From Phytophthora colocasiae (lineage: Eukaryota > Oomycota > Peronosporomycetes > Peronosporales > Peronosporaceae), in assembly GCA_018806915.1 (NCBI GenBank), contig JAGKQI010000101.1:1922001-1986000 (forward strand): a DNA stretch of 64,000 bases. The letters are read 5' to 3'. Shown piece by piece: positions 38,915-49,894 of the stretch (within the stretch, counting starts at the first letter, position 1; every line of letters begins with the position of its first letter). The notes beneath the pieces were generated by a model. It saw only the letters and a list, made by a program, of their open reading frames with translations. It did not search any database and was not told the origin of the DNA. The translations under genes were made by a program, and so were the position numbers.

Positions 38915-41755
38915 ATGTCCGATCCGCCTCCTTCGCCCCCTTTGACGCCGAGAACGCCTTCGAGCGAGCACTCGATCCGATCCGCTCGATCCACCGCCTC
39001 ACGCTTCTCAACCCCTGGGGTAAACCCTGAGCTGGTCACCTTGCAAGCGAGACTGGCCCATAGCCAACGGATGCGCGAGTCCTTGCGTCGCGATCAGGAC
39101 CACCTGGATGACACCATTCGCCGGTTGCGATCCGACATGGAGGATATGGAGCGCTTCCGGGACGACCAGGCGGAGGAGATCTTGCGGCTGAACGCCGAAA
39201 TCGTTCGTCTGCGGTCGGGAACCGGAGATATTATCGGTGGGGACGCGATCGCCGCCTTGCAAGATCAGCGGGCTCAACACGACGCCGAACGGCGGGAGTC
39301 TGAGCAGCGAATGGCCCGGATCCAGGCGCGGCTAGACTCCGCGCTCGAAGATCTCGACTTCCGGTTGGCCGAACTTCGCGTAGCAGGGGAGACAGAGATT
39401 GAACTCCGGGATGAGCTTCAGGATCGCGAACGGGAGCTCGCCGCCGCGCGCCATGACTTGACTCTCACTCAGCGTAGCCTTGATCGCTGGCAGAGGAACG
39501 ATTCCTCCCAAGGTCTGCCAGCGGCCATGGCCACGTCCGTTGATCAGACTCGCCCTTTAGCAGAGGAAGCTCGGTTGAGGTTGGAGTTGACGCGGACCCA
39601 AGCGGAATTGCTCACCGCTCGAGCTGAGGTTGCGTACCTGGAACGCGAGGCGGAGGGCCACCAGGCAGAGCTGGCCCGGGCACACCTCGCCCTGGAGGAT
39701 GTGTCTGCACCGGATTCTCGTGCTCCTCCCTCGGACGCAGCTGCCGGCGCCGCCGCTATCTCCAGTCTGGAGCAAGATCTGGCGGACGCCTTGGGAAATC
39801 TGGACATAATTCAGCACGACCGGGACCAGCTCTCCGTCCAGCATCGTGCCGCGATGGTCGAGCGGGATCAGGCCGGCGCGGACCTGGACCAGGCCCGCCT
39901 CGACCGGGATCAGGCGATACAAGATCTCAATCGAGTCACGGTGGATCGTGATCGAATCCAGGTCGACCTGGACGACGCCACCCAAGATCGTTTATCGGCC
40001 CTCGCAGACCTTGACGTGGCCCGTTCCGCCCGGGATGCGGCGACACAGGAACTCGACCAACTCCAGCGACAGAACGCAGAGCTTCGACAGGCTCATCAGG
40101 AGATGGACGCTGATTATGCCGAAGCCAAACAACAGCTGCATCACGCCGAGGATTCCTCTGCTCGGTTGTCCTCGTGGATCGCGGATCGACGGGCGGCTCG
40201 TGCCACCAAAAGATCTTGAAGCGCCTCCGCTTCCCCGGTCGTCCCCCCTTACTCACGCAAACGTCCAGCTCGGAGCTCCTCAGCCCCCCGTGATCCAAGA
40301 ACTGCTGCTACCGAAGCCCCCGGATCAACCCAGCCCGCCTCGCCAACGGCGGTTCCAACCCCGGCAGGACCAACGGTGAGCCCGCTGGATCTGTTGGCGG
40401 ATCAAGCTTTCGGGCAGACTGGAGGGAAGGGAACCGACGAGTCGATCCCCGATCCGACCTCGATACCAGCTGATGAACCAGGATAGGGCTCACCTAGCGA
40501 CGGTCTCCAGGGCGTAGAAGAGGACGCACCTGGTGGTGAGTCTGAGGACGAAGAGGAGGATGATTCCGACTACGATCCTAACCACCCGTTCTCAACGCCG
40601 TCCGACGAGGAAGGGAGCCCTGACCGCAGCAATGGGACAAGTCCTGAGGCTGGGTCGGAACACCCCAGTGAAGCGGAGGAATCGGAGGATGAGGATACCT
40701 TACGCAAGGCTCTCCAACGATCTATTTCGTCGGCTCAAAGGGAATCCGGTCAGGTTCCGAGAGGCAGAGCTTCCGGCGCTAGCGGATCGGGATCTCCGGG
40801 CGGCTCAAGCTCATCTCCAGATGGATCAAGCCCACCGTCTCCGGGATCACCTCCAGGTTCTCCGTCACCGCCGTCCCCTCCTGCCGGGGGTTCTCCGCCC
40901 CTCGGGCTCCGACCTCCTCTTTTCCCGGTCGCCTCTTTCATCCCGGGTTATGATCGGCAGCGTACCTTCGCGGCTGTGGACGTTGAACCGTGGGATCCGC
41001 AGGTGATCGGGCAATATTCGATCGTGGGCCTGATTGCCAACTCTTTGGCCAAGCGGTTGTTGATCCCCTCGGGTTGGCTGTTCTTTTCCCGGATACAGGC
41101 CGGGCCTGCACCGACCCCCGGCACCGAATACCTCAACGAGTTGATCACGGGAGTGAACGTGCTTGATCTGATGGCCCAAGAACTGTGGAACGACTTCCCG
41201 AATCCGGGGCCCCTCACGTTCGACCTCGACCTACATGAGAGGGAGGGAACACCACTCGCAGACGTAGCCGCCACTTATCGTGTCTTGGAAGAACGGCATC
41301 GTCAGGCGTTTTGGGAGGCTACGCACAACCTCGAAATCACTTCTGCCATGCAAGCCGCGGATCTCGAACTGCAGCGATATTACGTCGCTCGCAAGGCCAG
41401 ACGGAGTCGCGCTGGGTCCGCTTGGCGCCAATTTCTCGCCTCTTTCCCCGCCATGATGCGCAATCAGTGGTTTGACCTCGACATTCTATTGGACCCATTC
41501 TTTCTTCATCTCCCCATTCCTGCGGTGGACGCTGTTCGTTGGTATCCTGGCGTGGTTTCTCGGCGCGCCAACCAAGCGGATCCCAACGCGAATGTTCCAG
41601 AGCCAGCGAACCTGATCGAGGCTCTAGATGAATGTGACGAGGCAGATCCGTGGCGCAACCAGTACCGGAGTAACCCAGTCGACCACCCCGCTACCAGGAT
41701 CCCCCGCCTTCCTGGCAAGTTCAATCCTCCTCCTGCTGGGGCCGCCTCCCCGTAA
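38915..41755 (+). CDS. Chr-3 antisense ORF, 946 codons with two in-frame stops
   Basis: Opposite to gag-pol, between the 3' LTR and the chromodomain. From ATG 38915 one frame runs to TAA at 41753-41755; it is interrupted only by TGA 40217-40219 and TAG 40484-40486. Residues 1-45 are serine/proline-rich (MSDPPPSPPLTPRTPSSEHS). About 46-430 form a long coiled coil with repeated acidic/basic heptads. About 440-690 are proline/serine/acid-rich disordered sequence. 690-946 look globular (IVGLIANSLAKRLLIPSGWLFF, FLASFPAMMRNQWFDLDI). No known domain recognised. The absence of any indel over 2.8 kb, while the pol of the same element has many, argues for coding constraint. It could be a captured structural or Gag-like protein. 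Confidence 0.65.
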
Positions 41756-42022
41756 GCTAGGGCTGTTCTGCGTATTTCACATTTCCATCCGTTATTCTCG
41801 TAATCTCCATTTCCACAGTCGTTCCCATCGTGCTCCATCGTTTTGAGGACGTGATCCTCCTTCATCTCCATCTCGACATTCAAGATCGCCTTTCTCCAGT
41901 CGTCAAATTTCCTGTTCACATGCATATACACAAATACAAAATTCTCGCCTGATCTGGATTTTGCTCCACATCAGCTTCCTCGATCACGGCAAGGCAACCC
42001 TGCTGCCTCACCCGACATCCAT
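41756..42022. other. Convergent gap between antisense ORF and pol stop of Chr-3
   Basis: 267 bp between the stop of the plus-strand antisense frame and the end of the minus-strand chromodomain; no frame of note. Both transcripts would end here or overlap. Confidence 0.5.
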
Positions 42023-42610
42023 CTACACCTCTTCGTGCGACTGCATCACGCCAAACCGGTTCCGATTCACATGATTCCGCAGGAACGCACTTAGTATAGC
42101 TCCACAATTGAGATCAGCTTCATCGACCCAAGTCGGCTCATCATAACCGACCCAATGCACCAGGAATTCACGATAGATCCGGCCGTAGCGAGTTCGTTTC
42201 CCACTTCGCATGTCCGAGATCCGTTCGACCTCGTACTCATCGGCATCCAGATCTGGGACTCCAACTGTCCTCCGGAAGGAGGATCTCATCGAAATCGAGC
42301 CGATCTGCTTCATCTACCGTCAACTCGATCCGCGGTCGATCCGGAAAATTCCGCACCGGCTTCAGCTTAGAAACATGGACCACTGGGAAGATATGGTAAT
42401 CAGATCCCGCGATCTCCAGTTTAATCGTGAACTCATTGAGTTTCTCTGCAACACGGAACGGGCCGTGCCAAAGGTGAGCGAGTTTACGCGCATATCCTTC
42501 CTTCACACGATCTAGATACAGCCAAACCCGTGATCCAGCTTCGATCTGATGTGGATCGACATCCTCATTGTGCCGATCGGCTCGGTCTGCAATCGCCTCT
42601 CGTAGCCTAG
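42023..42610 (-). pseudogene. Chr-3 integrase C-terminus and chromodomain
   Basis: Begins at the Chr-2 insertion site and continues the integrase of 57990-59395 in frame across the CTAG duplication. 42506-42237 has the SH3-like part (KLAHLWHGPFRVAEKL, VVHVSKLKPV). After a frameshift near 42275, 42313-42023 has the chromodomain (EYEVERISDMRSGKRT...FLVHWVGYDEPTW). Equivalent to the C-terminus of Chr-1 and Chr-2. Confidence 0.85.
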
Positions 42611-44124
42611 TGTGAAGATGTGGCTCCAGTTTTTACGGAGTAAATACCCCAGCTACGCTCTGATTGGCTCTGAAAGTACTATATTGGGACGCTGCGAGCC
42701 AAGGAGGATTGGATGGACGAAATAAATGTGGATTCCGGAGAGCCCAGGCGAAGTCAGTCCAAGATCTCCAGTTGGGACTCCAAGTGGTATATGTCCGGTC
42801 GGACGTACATACTCAAGTCAAGTGATTTCCTGGACTGCCGCCTTCTGCCAAGTTGACAGTTACCTGATTTCGAGATATTGGAGTTACTTTTGGATGTCCA
42901 AGTGGAAGATGGCTGTTTGATGGAACAGGTCCAACCGGACCAGTCCAGATTTGTACCCAGAGTCCAACCGGACTAGCCCTGATTTGTACCCACGATCGGC
43001 CGTTGAAGATCCGACCATACTAGACCCAAGTGTTTTCCGACCGACCAAGACGACCGACCATGATCTGTTCGGCACAGCTGGAATTCGGCCATGTTCTTCG
43101 GTGTTCTTCGGATGTGTCAGGTCGCCTCCGGATAAGCACGCCTCTACCTATAGTGAAACCAAGTCTATTTTTGCATGTTTAGCTTTACAACGGATAGTTA
43201 TATATTAAAGAGAGTTCAATTTGCCACCAAGGGCGCAAGTGGAAGAGCGGGAGGTTTCCCATAAGCCACCACTGTGAGCACTGCCGACCAGCCTCGAAGT
43301 CGAGGGCTCGGAGTCAGCGAACAAGCGTCAGGCCGCGTCGACTATCGTCACCGCCGCGTGAATCTCCGCCAGGTTAAGACCAAGTTGGGAAGGTGATCCG
43401 GGCGGCGATTCCCGGGCGTGACCCCTCCCATTTCATATTCCAGTTGGACATTCCAAACGGTCGTTTGGTTTGTACATTTCATATTACAACTGCGTTTTAG
43501 GAGGTTATTAGTAGTCACCCCTGAAATTGATTGATTGACTGCTGTGTGATTGGACTGTATTTGTGTGTGTGTATTTTGGAGTGCTCTATAGTATTCCTGG
43601 TATACTTGGATAATTGTCTTCTGGGAGTCCAAGTGGACTTGCCAGAAGTGGTGCGCTAAAGGACCCGGGATTGTGCCAGTGTCCCGGTTGGAGTGTCCAA
43701 CGTCGTACTGGCATTTGGAGTGCCCACCGCTCAAGGGCCGGAAAGAATAAGAAGCGGCTGTATATTTGCATTTAACTCTCTTGTATATTGGTTATCTGTT
43801 GTTGGAAGGCTTTGGTAATAGTCTCTCACCTGCATTCAGACTCAACCACTGCATTTGGAAGTGCATTAGCACTCTACATCTGGATCCAGTCAAGCTTTTG
43901 GAAGTAACTCATCCAGGTGGAACTCCTCGCGTTCGAAGACAAACGACACCTACGAGGGTAGTCACAAGGTCACACGCCAACCCTCTTTCCGGATACCCAT
44001 TTGGATCCCGGTTGGAGGTTCTGACTTTCGTTAGTCCGACCGGACATCTTTCTAGTCGGACTTATTTTCCGGAAGACACGCTATACGCACCTGGGCGGGA
44101 AAAGTGTTCACCCACTTCGCCACA
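42611..44124 (+). repeat. Chr-2 5' LTR
   Basis: TGTGAAGATG...TCGCCACA. Compared with the 3' copy it has a 33-bp insertion near 42961-42993, duplicating a TCCAACCGGACTAG/TTTGTACCCA segment, and a few one-base indels. Confidence 0.95.
43199..43225 (+). promoter_or_regulatory. Possible LTR promoter: TATA-like stretch and oomycete initiator
   Basis: TATATATTAAAG is followed by GTTCAATTTGCC, in which TTCAATTT fits the YTCANTYY initiator of oomycete genes. The same block is kept in the otherwise diverged Chr-1 LTR (minus strand, about 8905-8930) and in the 3' LTR at 57064. Conservation supports function; the exact start site is a guess. Confidence 0.4.
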
Positions 44125-44126
44125 GC

Positions 44127-44160
44127 TGGTGCGCGTGCCCGGATTCGGAACCGAGGATAT
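44127..44160 (+). other. Chr-2 primer binding site, extended tRNA match
   Basis: TGGTGCGCGTGCCCGGATTC begins two bases after the LTR, followed by a segment matching the rest of a tRNA T arm. One extra G at about 44147 compared with Chr-1 breaks the T-loop match. Confidence 0.8.
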
Positions 44161-44231
44161 CACCGAGTTATTTTTATATTTTGATTAGTTTCGGGGTTTG
44201 AGTACTAACTAACTTTCTGATCGTGGTTGTT

Positions 44232-47200
44232 ATGACTGGAAGTGAAACTACACGCGAAGGAAGAGGCGACGCGTCTGGAAGCGGTATGGCTACGAGAGCG
44301 TCGAGAAGGTTGAAAGGACAGCAGCCTGAGGAGCATGAAGATTTGGAAACCATTGTGAGAAGAAATCGTCAGGCGAACGCTGCGAAGCGGAAGGCTGCCC
44401 TTGAGGCGAAGGAATTGCTGGAACGTGAAGAAGTCCAGTCGGAGGCCGACCAGTTGGACGCGCACCACGCGAGTCAAGACGGAAGTGCTTCCGAGGAAGC
44501 TTCGGAGGGAGAAGGCGATCCTGAGCAGGAGGAGTCCGGGTCCGAGGAGGATCCGATGGAGAAGAGGAGTCTGGATCGGATGTCGACCCGGACGAAGACC
44601 CTTCAGATGAGTCCGGTCAGGAGGTGTCCGAAGGGGAGGAGATCGAAGCTGTGGAAAATGAGGCTGAGGACTCCGATGGAGAGGACGTGTTTGAAGATGT
44701 CCAGGTGGAGGATCGAGTTCCGGATTCTCCTCCCTTGGAAGATTTTCATTTGGACGCTGATGCCCCCGTTGGAATGGCCTCAGTCAAACAGGAGTATCGA
44801 CCCTTGTCACCGGTCCGGGAGGACATTGCGCTGGAAGACATGATCGTGACTTCGCCAATGACTCCGGACGTCCAAGTGCCACCACTGATTCCGGACGAAT
44901 CACCTGTTGTGGAACAGTCTGGGACGCCGGCTCAACAAGCTTCTGGAGTTTACATTCCGGATGCCCAAATGTTCGAACCTCCGAATGTTCAGCCGAGAGT
45001 TCAACCGGCACCGTCGGAATTCGAGATGACGGAAGTTCAAGCTGAAGGCGTATGTGGCCGATCAAGTACGACGTTGGGAGCGTGATGGTTCCGAAAGGAA
45101 TATCCCACCCGAGGCCCGATTCGACTGGCCGCAAGTCAGGCTGAACTGTGAACCGTTCATTCGGGCGGCGTCCATGACTTCGCAGTATTTAGACCGCCGG
45201 ATGTCGATGCCAGCTCAGACTGACGCTTGGATCTCCGAGTTGCAGATACACCGTCGGACGTTCGGAATGGCTCGGGATATCCAAGCGGCGTTGATTTCAC
45301 CTTCGGAGTTTTCTCCACGGGAATGTATTGCTGTTCTTCAGACATTACTTTTCGAAGCTGGATTTGGATTTGTCAACCTCGTCCCGGGATGGTTCCGGAC
45401 GCGTGTCTACAAAGTGCATCCGGATTTGGTCCGTCAAGTGGTCGGAGACATGCTCCAGCTATTGGTGGTTGAATTGGTCGAATGGAGGCAAGTGGTTGTC
45501 CAAGCGACAGAGGCCAACCGGATATTGGCAACTTCTGGGAGACAAAGCTTATACGAACAACATCCAGAAGTGTTCAGCCAAGATGAAGGTGTGTTTATTT
45601 CGGATTACGAAGTATCGCTGTTTGGATGGGAATTCGCGAGGCTGCTGAAGTCGGCTGGATTCCGGAAGGTACGCAGTCCAAGAGGACCCGTTCAGCCGGA
45701 GGTTCAACCGAAGCGTGTCCAGCGAGTGATGCCCCGAGCGCCACCATCGTCTATCCCGTCGCCCGCTACATCATCGTTCCCGTCGGCACCATCGTCGTTA
45801 TTCCAGAGTTTGGGGTCGAGCCGGACTGGGTCGTCTAGAGGCGGCATGACTTCTCAACAGAGCATGTCCGATCAGACGAATCCATCCGAACGAACGAGTT
45901 CGATTGAAGAGTCAAGCTTGTTTGGAACCTCCGGAGGGTCGAGTGAGTCGATGGCTAGCGCTTCGTCAGGGACGCGGACTTCCAGGGAGAGCACGTCAGA
46001 TTCGTCAGGGTTCGGAATGAGTCGATCCGCCGGATCGCATATGCCGTTCCCCAGGTTCACTCCGATGGCCATGTCCGCTCGGACTTCAGGAGGCGCTATG
46101 CCCATGGAATCCGGAATGGCTTTCCAGATTACTCGCGAGAATCCTCGTGGACGCTCAAGTGTTGTCCAACAAGATGATGTCGATCTGGAAGAGTCTAAAC
46201 CGGAGAAGCCGAAGAAGAAGCATTCGAGACGACGTGAAGCGGCCCGCGCAGACAAGTCTTCGAAATCCAAAGAACGTGGAAGTCGAAAGTCCGAACGGCG
46301 CCATGAGACTCCAACTGAATCAGTGCGGTCCGAGCGGTCCTCCAAGTCTGCAAGTTCCGGATCTACCCAGGTCGCGTTGAACACCATGTACCAGCTTCAG
46401 AAGGTCATGGCGCGGATGGAGGACCAGCAAGGTTCTGCACTCGAGAAGATGTCTGAGACCTGACAGCAAGCTGGACTGACTGTTGGACTCCAAGTTCGAG
46501 AAGCTGTTCCCGAAGCAGGAGCCGACCCAAGTGTTCACTGCGCGTCCGGAAGTCCAAGCAGATTTTGACGTCCAGATGACCCTGGTCGGAATTCGAACAG
46601 GACCAGAGGGATACCACTCGGGACGTCAAGTCCAAGTCCAAGCCGTCGAAGGAGCTCCGCAGACTACAGCGAGAACTGGAAGAATCGGAAGCTACCCGGA
46701 GGAAGGAGCGCGAGGCATCTTTGGCTGTCCAGAAGTTCCTAGCTACGCAAGTCCGAGATCTTCGGGCAACGACAGCCAAGGAATTTGTGAAGCCAAAGGC
46801 GTCCGGACGCACTCCGGATATTCAAGATCGTCAGCCGTCTGGCCAACGTCTTTGCACCAAGTATCCAGCGGCGCATTCCAGGGAGCATCTTCAGCCGGTT
46901 CCCAGAAAACAGATGTTTTGGATCCGGATGGATTGCTGGCCGCTCAACTTGCGGCCGCCCTCCAAGTTGTCACACGGGAAACGAAGGCGCCCAAGACTCA
47001 CGAGGCGAAGGCGCCGACGCAGCAGGCTCTGGTGGCGAGGAAAGATGCAGACGCTGGACGACGAAGTATGTCCGGACGGAGCTCGCGTGATGTCCGGAAG
47101 GGGTCGAAGGACACGTCCGGACGGGGCTCCTCGAGACGTTCAGGTGTACCGAAGAAGACCTCGTCGAGGAAGGACAAGTCGTTGAGGAAGCCGTCCTCCA

Positions 47201-48532
47201 CCCGGAGGAAGAGATACTCCGACGATGATCCAAGTTCTTCCGGTTCGAGTTCGAGTTCGAGCAGTGATTCTGACTCTGGAAGCTCCGATAGCAGCTCGTT
47301 TGAAGACGCAACTCCAGGACTCACGACAACGACTGGTCCGAATGGGACGACTACATACCTGTTCAAGCCTTTCGTAAACGCGAGCACGTTGGAAGACTTC
47401 GACGAGAAGGCCGCGTTGTCCAATCGGATGCGCTGGTTAGAGTGATTTCAAAGTATGGCGGTTCAAGGCGGCTGGGCGGACAATGTCAAGATCTACGAAA
47501 TGAAGTTGAAGATGTCTCCGGCTGTCCGGAATTGGCGTGCGAATTTGGACTCCAAAGTGCGTCGGAAGTGGAAGCCCTTCTTGAAGGCATTCCGAGAGCG
47601 ATATTGCAAGGCGAAGACTTCGGATGCGGAACGCTATTACACGATGATCCAAAAGAAGTCGGAGACCCCGTTGGAGTTCTACTACCGGTTGAACAAGGTG
47701 GCGGACCGAGCGGGTATTGAAACCGATGGATCGAGTAAGCGCCGCGAAGACCATCTGAAGGTTTTCATGAAGAAGCTTTTAGACTCCCGCCTCCGGACGA
47801 CACTCCAAGGTCAGCGTCTCCGAAGTCTGAAGGACGTCGAGTACGTCTTGAAACAGCACGAAGACTTGAATTTGGATGACGACTACGATACCCCTCCTCC
47901 AAAACGGGACTTCCGGGCAGACAATGTGTCCCGTGACAAACTCCGGTTGAAGCGGTCTGGACGGGCATATCTCACTCGGAGTGACGATACTTCGGACGAT
48001 GATGACCGTCATGTGACGTTCCAAGAAGATGAAGCCACAACCACTCCGGAAGCGAACGCGACTTCGGACACTCCGAACTCCGAGAGTTCAAACGTCACTT
48101 TTCCAACTATGGATGATCTTTCGGACGCAGTGTTCAAGATCCTTCAGGAAGGTGGATGGAAGTCTCGAAGTCCGAATGACCATACGGATTCCGGACGTCA
48201 AGGCCATCCGGACTCCAAGCGACAAGGATTCCGGAATCCGAATTACTCCGCGAGATATTGCGAGAATTGCCGGGGTTTTGGACATGTCAAGGAAGATTGC
48301 TGGGCGGACATTGAATGTGAAAGATGCCATCGAAAGGGACATCCGCCCCGCTTCTGCCGGACTCGACAGTGTGAATTCTGCAACAAGTATCATGAAGGAC
48401 CGTGTGGAGAGTTCAAGGCGTTCCAAGATATCAAGAACCTGATCCGACAAGGTGCGCTAGACATACCGACTGCCATCCGGAACCAACTTTTGATCCGGAG
48501 GACAATTCAGGGAACAGCCGTCAAACCAATAA
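44232..48532 (+). pseudogene. Chr-2 Gag, several frame breaks
   Basis: ATG 44232 opens a basic then acidic leader. Frame changes occur near 44565 and 45060. 45054-46463 codes the ordered N-terminal region (RRMSMPAQTDAWI) and a serine-rich stretch, ending in TGA at 46461. Mixed frames follow to 47445, where TGA replaces a codon of the capsid motif RMRWLERFQ kept in Chr-1. From 47455 the capsid (YYRLNKVADRAG) and zinc knuckles CENCRGFGHVKEDC, CERCHRKGHPPRFC and CEFCNKYHEGPC are intact. Two indels just before 48520 put the zinc-knuckle frame directly into the protease frame; the old gag stop TAA survives out of frame at 48530-48532. Confidence 0.85.
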
Positions 48533-48566
48533 GCCCGCTGGATGGGGATCCAGAACTCGCCGGGCT
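48520..48566 (+). promoter_or_regulatory. Relic of the gag/pol frameshift signal in Chr-2
   Basis: G TCA AAC (48520-48526) stands where Chr-1 has G TTA AAC, with the gag stop TAA one codon later. The hairpin is unchanged: AGCCCG and CTGGAT, loop GGGG, ATCCAG, 7-base bulge, CGGGCT (48532-48566). The T-to-C change should abolish slippage in the P-site codon. It fits with gag and protease now sharing one frame. Confidence 0.7.
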
Positions 48567-49869
48567 GAAGAAACCCCCCGAATTGTGTGTGTTAGCGTAT
48601 GTTGGACCAGAGTTGAAGCGACAGGTTAACCATCAATGCATGACGACAATTATCGATGACGACTCTCGTACTCCGGTTGGTAGTGACTTTGGCGATCCGG
48701 TCGGAGATGAACTTTCAGACGATTGGAATCCAGACAATCTGGATGACACCCCGTTGGAGTTCAGACTGAAACCGGGAGAAGGTTACGGATGGTGGGAAAA
48801 ACACCGTTCGGACAGTTCAAAGAGAGTTGCGATGGTGCATGGTGCAGTGAACAACTGTCGGACCGACATCCTTTTGGACTCCGGAGCTTCTGTGAGCATG
48901 TTGAGCTTAGACCTTGCGCGTAGGCTCAAGCTCAAATTGAACTTTGAGAAGCAGCTCCGGGTGTCCGGATTGGGTGGAGTTCCAACCGTGATTACCGCCC
49001 GGACCGAAGTGAAGATCACCCTTGGACTGAACGTGGTTTACGTTCTGGAATTATGGGTGGCGAACATCGGTGAAGGTGTTGACGTGTTACTTGGAATGGA
49101 CTTCATGTACTCAGCCGGAGTACGACTGTGCGTTCGAGAAGGATTGGTTCAGTTGCCGGATGAAGAAAACGTGATGTTGTCTGGTCGGACATTCGACCAG
49201 CAAAGGAAAGGACTACGGTTGGACGTTCGACCGTCAGGGACGATATGCCTCCAACCGGGTGAGCAGACTGTCATTCGGATTAACTATGGTCAGAGTAACC
49301 CACAGCGCGAAGTTGTGTGGGCTGGTCGTGGTGACCGTTGGGTGACTCAACTCATCTATGGAGCGAAGTCCTGGGCAGTTGCAGTCCGAGTGGTGAATAT
49401 CTTGGAGAAGGATGTCTGGCTTGGGACGAATACTACTGTGGCTCAGATTGTAGAGTATGGGTGTTACCCGTTCGGAAGATTTGTTCGGCCCGGACTTCGG
49501 AGGTACCGTGAGTGGGAAGTGCTCATTTACGAGAATACGAATTCCAGACAAGAGCAGCTCCGACAGGAGAAGTACCTCCAAATGATGTCCGAGTCTGCGC
49601 CGCCGTCGGTCCAAAGACCGAAATACCCATGGCCGAAGAAGTTGTTGACACGGTCGCCGCGTGGGAGTACCAGGGTTCATATGGTCCAACTGCAGATTCA
49701 ACCGTCGGAAGTTCAGAATGTGTTACATCCAGAAGTTGCAGATTCTGTTACCGAACAGCCAGAAGATGCTGGAGTCACCCCCGACGAAGTGTCTGATGGA
49801 GGCAGTAATGATTGTCCTACCAACGATGAGTCTGTTGGAGGTTCGGATGATGAGGATTTTTCGATGTGA
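48533..49869 (+). CDS. Chr-2 protease region, in frame with the Gag zinc knuckles
   Basis: Part of an 804-codon frame (47455-49869). After KPPELCVLAYVGPELKRQVN comes the protease: ILLDSGASVSMLSLDLARRL and VLLGMDFMYSAGVRL. A 250-residue extension and an acidic tail to TGA at 49867-49869 follow. Almost the same sequence is in Chr-1. Processing of Gag and Pol is the expected role. Confidence 0.85.
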
Positions 49870-49894
49870 TTAGCATGGATGACGAAGGTGTACT

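Noticed and set aside
40217..40486. Stop-codon recoding (TGA, TAG readthrough) in the Chr-3 antisense ORF
   Set aside because: No structural element or context supports it; simple nonsense mutations are the plainer explanation.
43766..44188. Plus-strand frames of 100-140 codons in the Chr-2 LTRs, repeated at 57631
   Set aside because: Same LTR sequence twice; no domain; composition like the rest of the LTR.
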